From: Macropodus opercularis
Lineage: Eukaryota > Chordata > Actinopteri > Anabantiformes > Osphronemidae
Direction of reading: 5' to 3'
Assembly (NCBI GenBank): GCA_030770545.1
Contig: CM061090.1
Span: 12,777,501-12,841,500, forward strand
DNA: 64,000 nt
Shown: positions 25,101 through 37,087 of the stretch, piece after piece
How positions within the stretch are numbered: position 1 is the first letter of the stretch
Layout: every line of letters starts with the position of its first letter
The notes under the pieces: model-generated
The model's input: only the letters and a program-made list of their open reading frames with translations
Told to the model about the DNA's origin: nothing
Databases searched by the model: none
Program-made: the position numbers and the translations under genes

Positions 25101-26284
25101 GACTCGATCCAGTTCAGACAAGACAATCTCAAAGATTTGCCCTGAGCTAAAGTGAACGCAGCCAAATGACAAGTCCACATTAAAGACGTCAAATTTGCTG
25201 CTTTCTTACTTGTCCAAGCGACTCAGACTCGTTGAACATGTGATTTCTAACCAATCAGAGCCTTTCTGGTACAGTATTTATTTCCTGACTGATAAGTGAT
25301 GGAGAATTTTTATCTGTTGCACAGTGAGAGCAGTGACCCTAACCCTGAAGCAAGGCATGCTCAGGTTCTGTTCTAACTTTTATTTAGGGGGTCAAAGAAG
25401 AAGAAGTTGTTCTCAGTAGTTTCTAACTGAGCCTATACTAGAATTTGTTATTTATGTAATACATATTTTGTATTTAAGAACCGTTTGTTAAATCTCTCTT
25501 ATTTAAAAACAGTGGTGCTGCCATTTTGAAAACTAAATTTATCATATCGTAGCTTGAAGCAATTTTGATTAAAGTTTGTTCAGCAAACACCTAAAATACC
25601 ACAATTTAACCAGCAAACAACAACATAACCATATATTCACTTTGCTCATTGTTTCTTCTTTTCTGCAGCTTTCGTGTGAAATCCAGTTTGAGAACAATAA
25701 GATTTTCAAGAGAGAGTTTCACCTCTGGGGCGTGAGTAGCAGACAGACAGAGCATATTTTAGAGCTTTTAGTGTATTTTACTGCAGCTGCTGTATCTCAT
25801 CGTCTGACTTTGTGAAGGTTATTTAACCAGGTTTGTTCTGGATTCTCTCCTTCAGGTGGTCGATGTTAAACAGAGCTCAGTCAACATGGTCCCATCCAAA
25901 GTGGAGATCTCCCTGCGTAAGGCCGACCAGGTGGCCTGGGGCAAACTGGAGGACCCCAACCACAAACCGGAGCCCGACCCCGTAGAGGAGTCCATCAGTG
26001 AACCCACCGAGCCGCATCAGCCCGACTGGGACATCGCCGACGATGACATCAGCGACTCGGACGAAGAATGGGCCTACGACACCCCGCAGAACAAAAAGCC
26101 AGAGGATAAGGACAAGGACCAGCAGAAGAAAGAGGAGCAGATTTTAAAGACAAAGCAGGAGGTGGAGGCGGAGATGAAGAATGCGATGGAGGAGATGAGG
26201 AGGGCAGAGGAGCAGAGGAAAAAGCTGGAGGAGGAAAGGAAGATGGAGGAAGAAGGGTACGAAGACATGCCTGATCTAGAGTGA
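22116..26284 (+). CDS. itgb1bp2: melusin (integrin beta-1 binding protein 2), CHORD-CS co-chaperone
   Basis: Melusin is a muscle protein that binds the integrin beta-1 tail and HSP90 and takes part in mechanical-stress signalling in heart. Eleven exons are seen: 22116-22179, 22575-22624, 22705-22761, 22912-23066, 23260-23363, 23630-23679, 24097-24167, 24429-24531, 24794-24913, 25669-25731 and 25856-26284. They give 1,266 nt, 421 residues, ending in TGA. The start is MVLLCYNRGCG with a strong GCCAACATGG context. Domain order is CHORD I (about 5-64), CHORD II (about 153-212), CS (about 224-314), then an acidic and charged tail. Melusin is favoured over its paralogue CHORDC1 because of KGWSCCRKRTTDFSEFL, YQGPKSAEKLQKERP, VKQSSVNMVPSKVEISL and the DDDISDSDEEW acidic tail, which CHORDC1 lacks. 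It is longer than human melusin (about 347 residues), mainly at the C-terminus. Confidence 0.88.
22128..22932 (+). other. itgb1bp2: CHORD I zinc-binding domain exons
   Basis: Residues about 5-64, spread over exons 1-4. The Cys/His ligands of the CHORD family are visible: C5, C10, C24, H27, C42, C43, C59 and H64, in the order CYNRGC, DSCLFHPG, GWSCC, GCTRGRH. CHORD domains bind two zinc ions and contact HSP90. The acceptor of exon 2 at 22575 was chosen because it restores DDSCLFHPG, which a later acceptor would lose. Confidence 0.88.
23657..24513 (+). other. itgb1bp2: CHORD II zinc-binding domain exons
   Basis: Residues about 153-212, in exons 6-8. The second CHORD shows CKNSGC, VCTHHPGAPVFHEG, KYWSCCCI and GCTTGKH, so the full ligand set is present. 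The WSCCC triple cysteine has one more Cys than the usual WSCC; human melusin has WSCCG at the same place. Confidence 0.87.
24794..25961 (+). other. itgb1bp2: CS (p23/alpha-crystallin-like) domain exons
   Basis: Residues about 224-314, in exons 9-11. The domain opens with CRHDWHQT, the conserved CHORD-protein entry to CS. It continues through VVVTIYAKN, FHLWGVVDVKQSS and PSKVEISLRKAD, closing with VAWGKLEDP. CS domains are HSP90 co-chaperone modules of the p23/SGT1 type. Confidence 0.87.
25962..26281 (+). other. itgb1bp2: melusin acidic and coiled-coil-like tail
   Basis: Residues about 315-421. An acidic block (PDWDIADDDISDSDEEW) corresponds to the calcium-binding acidic tail known for mammalian melusin. 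It is followed by about 70 residues very rich in K, E, Q, M and R with heptad-like spacing (EMRRAEEQRKKLEEERK), then a short acidic end (YEDMPDLE). The charged helical extension is not in the human protein. Confidence 0.75.
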
Positions 26285-26641
26285 ACGCAACTGGGTGCAT
26301 CACGAGAAAGAAACATTTTTCTACTTTTTTAAAAATCTACTTTTAACAAAACACGAGTCATGCTGGAATAGTTTCTAGGTTTTGTTTGACTTACTGTTCA
26401 TCTTCAAACACACCTACTCTGTGTATTAGTCATTAGAGGCTTTACTACACACTGAGGATATAGTCAGTGCTTCAGTGCACTTCAAACAAATGCTCGTCAG
26501 ATCATCTCAGATCTGCACTTGACACAAAGGTCATCCAACGTAATAGATCAACTTTTTGATCCATTTTTTTTAGCAATTAAAAGCCTGAAATTCACCCTGA
26601 GCTTGGCTTTTCTATATGTGAACAATCAACACACGAGCTTC

Positions 26642-26656
26642 AATAAATCATTTATT
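26642..26656. terminator. palindromic bidirectional poly(A) signal
   Basis: AATAAATCATTTATT carries AATAAA on the plus strand (26642-26647) for itgb1bp2 and on the minus strand (26656-26651) for the convergent kinase gene. Downstream of each there is a GT-rich element in its own sense: ggtctgtgatgtctttgttt on plus and ctcgtgtgttgattgttc on minus. It lies 358 bp after the melusin stop. Use by the kinase gene would imply a 3' UTR of about 3.1 kb. Confidence 0.6.
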
Positions 26657-27241
26657 CTCCAAAGGTCTGTGATGTCTTTGTTTTACACTTCACACAATAA
26701 CACGATAAAACACCTCGCAACGTACACGGTCGTGCAACATCAAGTCTGGCTCCCAGCGTTGTGCACGCAGTCTGGATATACAAGCTGTTCGGATCAGCGG
26801 TGTGTTCGCAGATGATGTCTATGTTGTTGTCTTGTCACTGTTGCACAAAGACGGTGGACTTAAATTCAAATGTCAGCAAAGACTGTTGAGCATTTTATTA
26901 TGTTGCCTAAAAATGGCTTCCACACAGTTTGTCTGCGAGCCAACACCATTTAAGCAAAAAGAAAGACTCATTCAAAAATGATGCACAAATCTTGTTTAAA
27001 CATGACATCTCTGCTTTGTGTAAACGATTCATTTGTTGTCTGTAAAACACTGGAAACCTGAACACCTGTGGTGTAATGTTAGGATGGATACAACTTCAAT
27101 CGCCACTGGTGTAAGACATCCATGACTTTGCTGCAGCAGTGAAATAACACACAGACACAGACGTAATGACTCAAGCTGCTGTAGGAGTAATCGTACAACC
27201 ACCGATGTAACACGTGTGTATATATACTCTTTTACATTTGG

Positions 27242-27266
27242 ATATATATATATGTATATATATATA
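27242..27266. repeat. (TA)n-type microsatellite
   Basis: Alternating AT dinucleotides interrupted once by a G, within the kinase 3' UTR. Confidence 0.85.
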
Positions 27267-29078
27267 CACATCGTATCAACACACCTTTCCATACGCGTTT
27301 GTCATAAATAAAACATTTTGTCATACAATAAAAAAATGATGAACACAAAAATATCTTTTAACCAGTTAAGTTTGCTTCTTTGTAAAGTGCAAGGCAAGAT
27401 ACAGTAAACTTTGAAATGTACGACTTACAGTACAACAACCTTTGCCATCGTAAGCACAAACCTTTGTGAGGTCAAACCCACTGAACCCAGTGCGAACGCG
27501 ACGCCACTAAAGCCTCTGAGGTGAAGAGCTGGCACACTATGGATGCAGAGCCCTGCCAGAGCTGGTGAGAGCTGCGACGCCTGGCCTGCGATAGTTTGAA
27601 GGCTTTAAAACCAGGCCTTTACGTGAATCACAGGGACAGGGTTTAAGGTTTGGCCTGGATAAAAACACGCTCTGTGTATTTATTTTTTAGCACAACTGAG
27701 TCAGAGTGAATTTGCTTTTGTTGTTTGAATTTTATCTTGAAAATCAATACACCAAGTTCTTCGCCGATATTTAGGGGACCTACAGTAGCTCAAGACTCAA
27801 AGTGCTTTTCTAGGACAAATCTGAACGTATCTTTATAACGAAGCAATTACAACATTTAACTAATACTCTGACATTTGAAAATGTCATTGTTTTGCAGTGT
27901 TGGGGGGACGTTGCTTGACAAATCGCTTCATGACATTTAGCCTGGCTAATGGAAGCAGGAGTCAACGGCCACTACGGCAAAAATTAAAACGATATTGGAC
28001 ACAAATGTGCTTTAGCTGCCTAATGCTTTGTGACTTCACAGCCCCTGTCCTCAGTGCAGCTGCTAGAAACAAAACAAAGAAAATACTATTAGTATGTTGA
28101 CTGCCAATGTGCTAGCTGGAAAGATTGAGTGATGTATTCGTTAAACGTGGGTAGAAGTTGCCTCTATAACTTGTAAACATCTGTAATTATTTAGTTTTTC
28201 CCCCCACGCAGGACAAGTGTGTTTGTAATAAGTAGGATTAAACGAGGAAAACACTGGCTACAAGCATCTCCATCATGACACGAGTCTGTTTTCCTGCACT
28301 TGGATCCGAACGACCTGGTGCAACAAGCCGGTTAAAACAAACAGGTGCCACTGCCTGGAAGTCAGCATCACGAGGCAGCTTCAGCCCCGCGTGGCGTAGG
28401 AAGGCTAAGGAGGCGAGCAGGAGCTGGCTTCAGCTGTATGCACAGTGGCCAAGGAGTTTGTCATAGAGGGAGCAGCAAAGCCAGGACAGCTTCACAGATC
28501 AGCACTGGGAAAATACCATATAGAAAAAATATATATATATAAATTTGTAAGAATAATAATGATAAAAGCTTTGAACCACAGACAAGGCAAAATCAAATAT
28601 CCACTGACTCTTATTTTAAGGAGACATATACAATCATTAGTATGGCAGAGTTGAGTAATATGCTGAGTAGCTGTAACGTTTGTATTCGTTTGTCCTTGAT
28701 GCTTCCTCCCCGTGTAAACACCTTCACCGCACACTGTCAAAAACACCAGACCCACTGAGTGATGTCATCTGGTGCCGTACATTGAAAACTTCTTAAAAAC
28801 AAATGAAAAAAAAAAGCAAAGTGGGATGATCTTATTTTGTTTGACTCCCACATAAGTTAATTTTAGTTAGATAATAATACAAGTGATGTACCAGACTTTA
28901 AAATCCCACAGTTGGATGTTTCCACAAGGCTGAAATCCAAATGAGATGACTCATCAAAATGAACATTATTTTTGCAGAGTGGGTGCATAGCCTCAGAGCA
29001 CAAGTCACACACCAGCCTATTAGAAGGACCACTTTAGAACCACAACAGTAGAACCTTTGTAAAATCATATGATCTGAC

Positions 29079-29102
29079 ATTATTATTATTATTATTATTA
29101 TT
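29079..29102. repeat. (ATT)n microsatellite
   Basis: Eight ATT units in the kinase 3' UTR (AAT on the transcribed strand). Confidence 0.9.
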
Positions 29103-29755
29103 CACAACTTAATACAAGTCCACACAAATACATTCCTCTGTATATTTTTTGCAACATTTAAAATATTCACCAGTTTCAGTAGACGATAAAGTTGAGACGT
29201 TTCAGTTTGTTCATTTCGTTGATTTGTTGCCGTAGCAGTTCTCATGGCAGTAGCAAAAAGAATTAAATAATCTCAGTCTCAGAAAGTCTAACGGTTATTT
29301 ATAATTTAAAATTAGAAAGAGAAAAGAATAAAAAGCTTGTACCAAGTTATGATTAAGACACGGAATAAGATGGCTGCACACCACATGCATTGAGCACCAC
29401 GTCAACACGTTACGTTTGTCTAGAAATGTTCCGCGCGGCGGCGCTTTCCTTCCGCGGCTCCGGCTGCCGCGTCCACCCCCAGGTCAGGCAGGTAGACGGA
29501 ACCACAAGCAGCCGCTCCGGTGGTGGAGCAACGCAGTGCAAAGCTGAGTCCCTTCAAAGAAATTCAATACAAAGAGAAAACAAATCCTCCCTGTTTGCAA
29601 CAAGGGGGCGAAATAGTAAAACAGAGAGGCAATGGAATTTGGGGGAAATGGACTTTCCCTTTTCTCCCTCACGCCTCTGTCAAGCCACTGGGCTTTGTGT
29701 TTAGAGGGGTAGTTGTCAGGCCTATAGGGGCAACATGGAAACTTCACGCAGGACT

Positions 29756-29808
29756 TCAGTTGCCCGATGAATCTGCCTCACTTGCCCCACCTTTGATATC
29801 CCACGTTC
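29756..29808 (-). CDS. dgkk: DGK terminal coding exon (TWDIKGGASEADSSGN-stop)
   Basis: The CTGCAG acceptor joins to the G of the previous exon (TCA G|GA ACG TGG) and adds G-TWDIKGGASEADSSGN followed by TGA at 29758-29756. The final residues resemble the end of SAM-less human DGKH, supporting this as the genuine short C-terminus rather than intron read-through. The coding part is 53 nt and the exon continues as 3' UTR. Confidence 0.78.
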
Positions 29809-32800
29809 CTGCAGGAGAGAAGGAGGTAAAAAGCTAAATCCAAGTGACGTCTACACGTTGCGCTTTGCTGACAGATAACTAGAAATGAATCATTCTAATC
29901 TATACAGATGCATCTGTTTGTCTCAGTCTGACTGGAAAATCGGTCTGGAGGGCAAAAACCAAACTTGCAACATAAACAGACCTGGGCTAAGATGCTGACT
30001 GGATAATGGAAAGTGTTGATGCAGTAGCTCATTCTGTGAACTGTGAATGTTCTGGCGTTTGCTAGATCACACAGTCATACTGTCGCTCACAGCATCAAAC
30101 ATAATGACGATCATAAAGTTCTGGCCGCTAAAATCAAAGCAAACCACAAAACTCTTGAAAGGAGCTGGAGACTCTGGCAGTGAAGCACAGTTAGACCGAG
30201 TGGTCAGTGGGAAACGGACTCTTCACAGCCAACATCCATCAGCTGTGATTCTGATATCTGAGATATAAGATATGACTGTGATTACAATGGTTTATCTAGT
30301 AGTTCATCATTTACTCTTCTACTTTCTTTCTACACAAAGTGGTGTTTTTGTGGCTGTGTCAAATGAAGACAGCCATCGTCTACGTCCACGTCAGGACTCC
30401 ACAGGCAGAGGTTGTCGGCGTGACACAAAGGTCGTACCTGAGAGAGAACTGTTGGACTTCTGCTTGTGGAGCTTCTCTCTCTCCTTCTTCCCCTTGGCTA
30501 TGATCTTCAGCTTCATACTGCTGCTGCTTTTACCGCTGCTCCTCACAGAGTCCTGAGCAAAGCAGAAGACGTCGTTGGACATGTGGAAACAGACCGAGAG
30601 TGATGCTACTGTGGATCTGGCTGCTACTAACAACGGCTGAGCAGCGGCAGTGACACTAGCAGTTTGCCGGTTGTTAAAGAGACTGTGATTGCAAAGCCCC
30701 TACACAAACAGACATACAGTCTTGTTCCCCACCTCATCGGAGCACTGCATGAGCGGACAGATCCAGTGGATGTCGTCCAGCTTGTGGAGTTCGGCGCTGA
30801 GGCTGTTCAGAGTCGAACGAAGCTCCTCTTCGGCCGAAGACTCCGACTGAGGAGGAGAAATGATTTGGACAACGTGACGGTTTATAGCAAGACTGAGTGG
30901 AACATAATAAACTATGATATATTTTCGATAACATCCATTTGTAAATCTAACAAACCACATCTACTTTGCCTTTCTACTGACATTTGTCAGTCTATCGTCA
31001 CATTGTGTTATTTATGCTGCTTTATTTCTCTGTATCAGATTATGACAGCTTCACGTTCAGTGTCTGAGATTAATCAGAGAAAGTCCCTCCATGCATTAAA
31101 GCCTTAACATTTCAAAATGCTAAACAAAGTCTGCTGTGCTGTAACCACATGTGTTTGGTGAATAAAGCTTCTCTTCATTATCGTGTGACTCAAGCTATAG
31201 CAAACAGAAAATGAACAAAGGCAACAGGCAGCAGAAACTGAAATGTGAGACTCTGAGCAGAGGCTCATAGTTATACCAGTATTTTTCCATCGAGCAGGGT
31301 CCTGGTCTCACCCTGAAGAACTTTACAGCTGTTGACGATTTCTACTGCCGTGCTGCGACTCAGACACTGAAAACACAGATGACAAACAAGGTTTTTCATC
31401 ACAAAGGTGAAACGTGCAGAAAGCTACCAAAAGCTACCGGCGTCGTTCCTCCTCTCCTCTGCCTCGGACTCTACCTCGGGACTGGACAGTTTGGCCTCCG
31501 TGAGCACCAGCGCGGTGGCGTTGACGGCGTGAGCCAACTCCTGCTCCACTTGTTTCTGGGTCTTGGCTGCCTCACGAATCCTTTAGGGATGAGAAAAAAA
31601 CAGACTTGAAAGAGCCATAATTATTATTGCAACAAGCTTAAAAGGCATGATTATGGAGATTATTCCAGCCAGTTATCTGCATGTTGAGCAGACAAAACCT
31701 TGGCTCCTTTCTGATTTGCCACCTTCACGTTTACTTGTTTGCATTCAAAACTTTCACCTGGTCCCTGAATGGCACAACTAAGGCGGCTCCAGTACCTTTG
31801 CTACCTTATCTCACTGTTCAACAACTGTAAACAAAATTTCTTTGTGTACAGAACCACACAAATGTGCTTGACCGAGACTTGAATCTACACTTGTTTCCTG
31901 GAAACTCCACGCAAAATGTCATGTTTTCCTCACTTGCTGATGAGCGTGTCTGCAACGGTGCGCAGCTGCTGGACCTGAGCGCACTCCTCCTCAGTCAGGT
32001 ACTCCATGGACTGCTGGGAGTTAAGGCGGGGCCTGGAGGCACGGTAGCTGTCAATCTTCCTCTTGTCCTCCCATGATTTCAGTGTGCTCTCGAACGCCTG
32101 CTCAGAGAGAAGTGGAGGTTCACTTTACTTTATTTAAGGTGTTTGTGCAGACACACTTTTTTCAATGAGCACAACAGGAACAAAACATTAATTTACCTGA
32201 ACAACCTCACAATAGCCATTTCTCAACTAGGCCTCCAGCAGCGAGAGACGACGCTTAGCTCAAACATTACCGCGACCGTTTGACTGAATGAAAACACATT
32301 TAAGGAGGATGAAGCCAGTGAGCCAACAGTCCCCCGTCGCTGCGGTACTTGAGGAGGAAACCATGGAAACAAACTGGCCCAAATGTGCTTGGTTTAAAAG
32401 GGCTCTCAAAGGTTTGAGCAGCATGAAGAGTGAACAAACACAGTGGGAATGAATGTACTTTAAGAAATCCCAAAATAGAAAGAGTCAACAACATGGGCAG
32501 AGAGCTACAGCTGCAGAGCTACGGCAATATTTGGCTGCAGTATCCATGAAAGGAGCATCTCAAGTCAATGCATTAAATGTACCATATGTCTGTATACACG
32601 CAAAGAAAACTTGACAAAAAACGTCAAACTGGACTTTACCCGGTCTCTGGTGAGCATCTGGGCCCGGTTCTTGTGGATGATCTTGACAATGCCGGGCGGC
32701 TGGATCCATGCCTCCCCGTCCACCTGCACAGGAACGCCCTCCTCCCCCAGGATGGTGATCTTCACCTGTCGGCACTGAGATGCGACAGAGCAAAGAACTA

Positions 32801-35800
32801 GCAGAGTTAACAGGTCGTTGGACGTGTCGGCTCATCGAACGCGTCACAGTGGATGTTGCGAAAGCCCTTGAGACTGTAGAGTCTGAACTTCGTTACCTGG
32901 GCAATGCGGTGGTGCTGCAGGTTGATGACTCTGGACATGGCCATCTGCATGCTGCCAAACACAGCCACCACCTCCAGCTTCTTATCGTCGAAGGACGGAG
33001 CTCCAAAGTTCTGAACATATGGGACGGAAGCAAACATCCTCAATTTTCAAAAGAGTTTATTTAAAATCAAAAAAACATTCAAAAATAATCTTTGATGCAG
33101 TGAATTCACTGCTGCATTCTACTACAAAGGCTACACCCACGTTATCCTCCTTGGTTCCTCCCCAGAAGTTGATGCCGCCTGCGTAGCTGGGGATGTTGAG
33201 CACAGCCAAACCCTGCAGACTCGGCAGAGACATGGGAACACCATCGCACTGAGGAGAGAAGCAGGAGTGAAAGTCAAAAACCGAGTAAAAACAGAAGAGT
33301 AAGGTAGACAAACACTGGATAAGCTTCATTCTGTTGATTTGAATGCGTGTGAGTGAGACCTCGAGCTGAACCCTCTGCTCCAGGTTCTTGTACGTCTTCT
33401 GGACCAGCTCTTTGGTGCCCAGGACACCATACCACATCATGTTTTTGGTGCGACTACTGCAGGAGAACAAATAACCGCTTCAGTAAAAGAACAACTTCTC
33501 TGCGAGAGATGCTGCTGCTATAAAGGTGTTTCCTCGTTACGTGTTTCATTCCCAGAGCCGGTGCCACTGGAAACAGGATCCTCAGCTAATACCGACTCGG
33601 CGTACGTACCTGCATTTCTTGGGGTGCTCGTCTCTCTTGTTGTTAAACTCCAGGGAGATTTTAGCGTCCAGGCCGATGCCAAAGTAGTTGTTCATTACAC
33701 ACTTCTCTGAACATTGCCTGAAGATATGCACAACACGGTGTGCTCATTATTACAGGAACAATATTTACAGTGTGGCTGATATTTGAAAGAAGCCAGTGCC
33801 TGAAAGCAGAGACTTACACTGAGTCCTCACTGAAGCTGACTGTGTTGAGGCTCTCTGGTTTCTCCAAGACAATCGGAGAGGTCGGACTTAAACCTCCTTG
33901 ACCTAGAGGGACGATAAATCAAATGGCTTCAGATGAAATTCAGTGTCGTGTAATAGCTGTGGTTTCATTATTCGGTGTCTCCAACAGCGTTTGTGCAGCG
34001 TTTGCTCTAAAGTGAGACATTTCTACGCTCACCATCCTTGAGCTCCTCGCTGTTTTCCCTTTTGATGGAGGACGACGATGACATCCTCTGGACCTGCGTG
34101 TGTCGGTTCTGCTCATCCACCACTGAAACATGAGGAATGATGGGTGAACAAGTTCATCTTTACAAAGCAAGCCAGGGTTTAAGCTATAGAACGAAGAGAG
34201 TGAAAATGTCTAACACACGGTGACACAAAGAGCTCACGACTGGTCTCCTTCCTTCCTGTGGCTGGTCTTTCATTCTGACATAAAGAGCAAACAGCCGGAA
34301 AAAGGAGACAAATCGTTACCTCTTTGGCCTTTGATGCCGAGGCCTTGTCTTACCTTTTTCAGCCTGTTCGATGATTTGCCGTAGGGCTTTCTTCAGGCTG
34401 TTAGCTCGGAGCATCAGCTGCTCTTTGGACCGGTATGTTTTGTTTTCAGAACCTGACTCACTAATCTCACCAGGGCTTGAGCCACTGCTTTCCTGGCTGG
34501 GCACAGAACCAGCTGGCACCACCTGGTCATGATGAAAAAACAGTAGTAAATTAATAACAGACAGAAGATGAACAGACGTCGACGTGCGATTCTGTCCCCT
34601 TCGTTAAGCAGGAGGTTGAAGGCACTGACTGAGGACGATGCCATTCATTTTAAAGCAGACATTCATTTCTAACTAACACACTACAACACAACAGAGCTCT
34701 TATCAGCAACCTGAGATGTGTGTAAACCTGTCATTTGTGCTGTTGCTTCTATAAAGGATCGGCTCACACAGATTCAAAATGCATAAAATTATGTTCCATT
34801 TGAAAATATAATATACTGTCTCTGAGCAAATTACATCTTTCAGTTTCTCAAATCACCGCTCATTGTGCTAGACTACAATAAAATACATACAGTAAAAAGA
34901 TGATTAGGACTCCAGCAAAAATCGGCATTGAACCGAATAAAGTGTGTGACATAAGTCAAATTTGGAGACTTGTTGGATTTCCTGTATAAATATATTATTA
35001 TTATATTCTGTGGGGTTTGATATTGTAAAGAGCCTTATAATCAATAATCTTCTACAGCTTAGTCTTTATATGGGTTGCAGGGATGCTGGAGTCTATCCCA
35101 GCTGACAATTAGGCAAGAGGTGGACAAGACACCAGTCCATGACACAGACGTATATACAGACAGACAATCGCTCAGCGACTTTTACGGAGGTTTAGGATGA
35201 ATCTTTAACCCATTTCAAAACATGAATAAACCCTGTAAATAAAGCATTGCAACCATTACGAGAGTCTGAGTCTGCATGTTGCTCATAGTCCACAGTGTCT
35301 TACCTGAGCTTCTGCCTCCTCACTTAAGGCCTTGACCAGGGAATCAAGCTTCTCATTCAACAATGCACACTGGGAGAAGAGAGAGACGCAAACATTCATT
35401 GGTATTTTGTTAGTATTGCTCCCTTTGTCGCTTCAAAACTGTCTGAACAGCAAGATACAGTACATTTAATGAATAGCACAACTGTATTTGTATGCCTGCA
35501 GTAACACTTGAAAGGACAGCATAAAATCAATAACTACCCATATTCAGCACATAGGCCTTTTATCTGCAGAAGTAAAAGGCATCACTAAAGCGTCACATTC
35601 TTTCCACAAAGAAAGGATAAGCTGGACAAAGCGCTCTGACAGGAGGGTTTAATGGAGGCTCGAGCTGCCTCCGCTGGGTGAAAACGTGTTGCACTTAATT
35701 ACACTCTTCCTCTCAGCATGTAGGCGCTTTACCTGCAGACTTTCATAAAAGCAGCTTTGAGGTTCTAATCTTATTTGCCACTGTTAAACTGTGTCACATG

Positions 35801-37038
35801 TACAGTTGATACCAGTCTGCTTAATTCCATATTGACGCTTAAGGTATAAATTATGATAATCGCCTGGAGACAGATATTAAAGTCATCAGCTGACTAGAAG
35901 GCACCATTCCCCCAAGATTCATCCTTGCAGGCCTAACGTTCTGACCACTAGTGAATGACACTGATTATTGTCATCCTGGTATTGGCTAGGTTGCATATTG
36001 TGGGCAGCAAGTGAACACTGATGCAAACATCACAAGATCCCAGAGGCTCAGGTGACCCAAAATTTAAGCCTAGTCTATTTCACTGAACCTGGGGTAGTAC
36101 TGCACGTCCTGTTTACCCAAGTGGGAACAAATACATATATAATAAATACATTCATTTCAAAAACAACATGAGGGAAAGTCCTTGATGTTGTGGACTCTTC
36201 CGTTTATCGGCTCCCTGTGTCGTCTCTGCTTTTATATGCAGATACGTTCGTTGAAGACACTCAGAACAGCTGAAGCTCACATGTAACGACACCATTCACA
36301 GGCAGTTCGCGAGCAGTTGATATGCAAAGGTTCATCATGCTCTACACGATCTGTGTGTCTTACACTGCACATGCAGACCTGCCCCACGTCTGAGATCACA
36401 TACTGATCGCATGTTAATACTGGAGTAAGGAAAGTTCAAAATCATATTCCTGAGAAAAATGTCCCCGGTGTTAAAGGATTAATGTCTTTTACTTGACATT
36501 GCATCATTTCAGCCAGAGGAGAGATTTTAACCCACTTTCTCAGCGCTGTTATAAAACCTTTAACACTCACGTTCAGCCTCTTATGAAGAGTTGAATAATT
36601 CAACAGACTGCCAGAGGCACAAGATCATAAAAGAGAGGCACGATGGGAACGATGACACTGAACCTTCAACACAACTATTTCAGTCTCACTTTCTATTATC
36701 CACACACACACACCTACACTTGCCTGCTAGTTAGTGTTGCGCAAGCTTTTACATAATGCCCACGATCACACTCAGAACCATTTACCTTCTTTGCCATGGC
36801 GTCTGCCTCCTCCTTGTTCTCCGTGGCTCTCTCATACGCCTTCCCCACCTCCGCCACAAAATCATTCACCGTCCCACACAGAAACCTGGCGAAGCAGTGA
36901 GGAGAGGGAACAAAGGGAGAGAAAGGAGAAGACAGGAGAGAGGAAGGGTAACTCGATTAAAGCTGAAAATCAAAGGCATTAGAGGGTTAACACGTTGCAG
37001 AGATTTGATGATTCACTGTGCATTGTCTGTGTTTGGAG

Positions 37039-37087
<49 letters not shown>

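Larger units (their letters stand above)
26657..29755 (-). other. dgkk: type II DGK 3' UTR
   Basis: The segment lies between the kinase stop codon and the convergent poly(A) palindrome. No exon was found and in particular nothing resembling a SAM domain. It contains minus-strand AATAAA candidates near 26,891 and 27,679, so shorter UTRs are possible. It also holds a TA-rich microsatellite (27242-27266), an (ATT)8 tract (29079-29102) and a short CpG-rich patch at about 29,425-29,525. Confidence 0.5.

Noticed and set aside
22116..26284. Identification of the middle gene as CHORDC1
   Set aside because: The CHORD and CS domains fit both. Several blocks and the acidic tail match melusin and are absent from CHORDC1, which ends soon after the CS domain.
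29484..29552. Possible alternative last exon of the kinase (GTQLCTALLHHRS...)
   Set aside because: An AG acceptor exists and the frame is open for about 20 codons, but the ending matches nothing known, while the 29756-29808 exon gives a family-like C-terminus.
26657..29755. Search for SAM-domain exons of the long DGK eta/delta isoform
   Set aside because: No frame resembling a SAM domain was found, so a SAM-containing isoform is not supported from this window.
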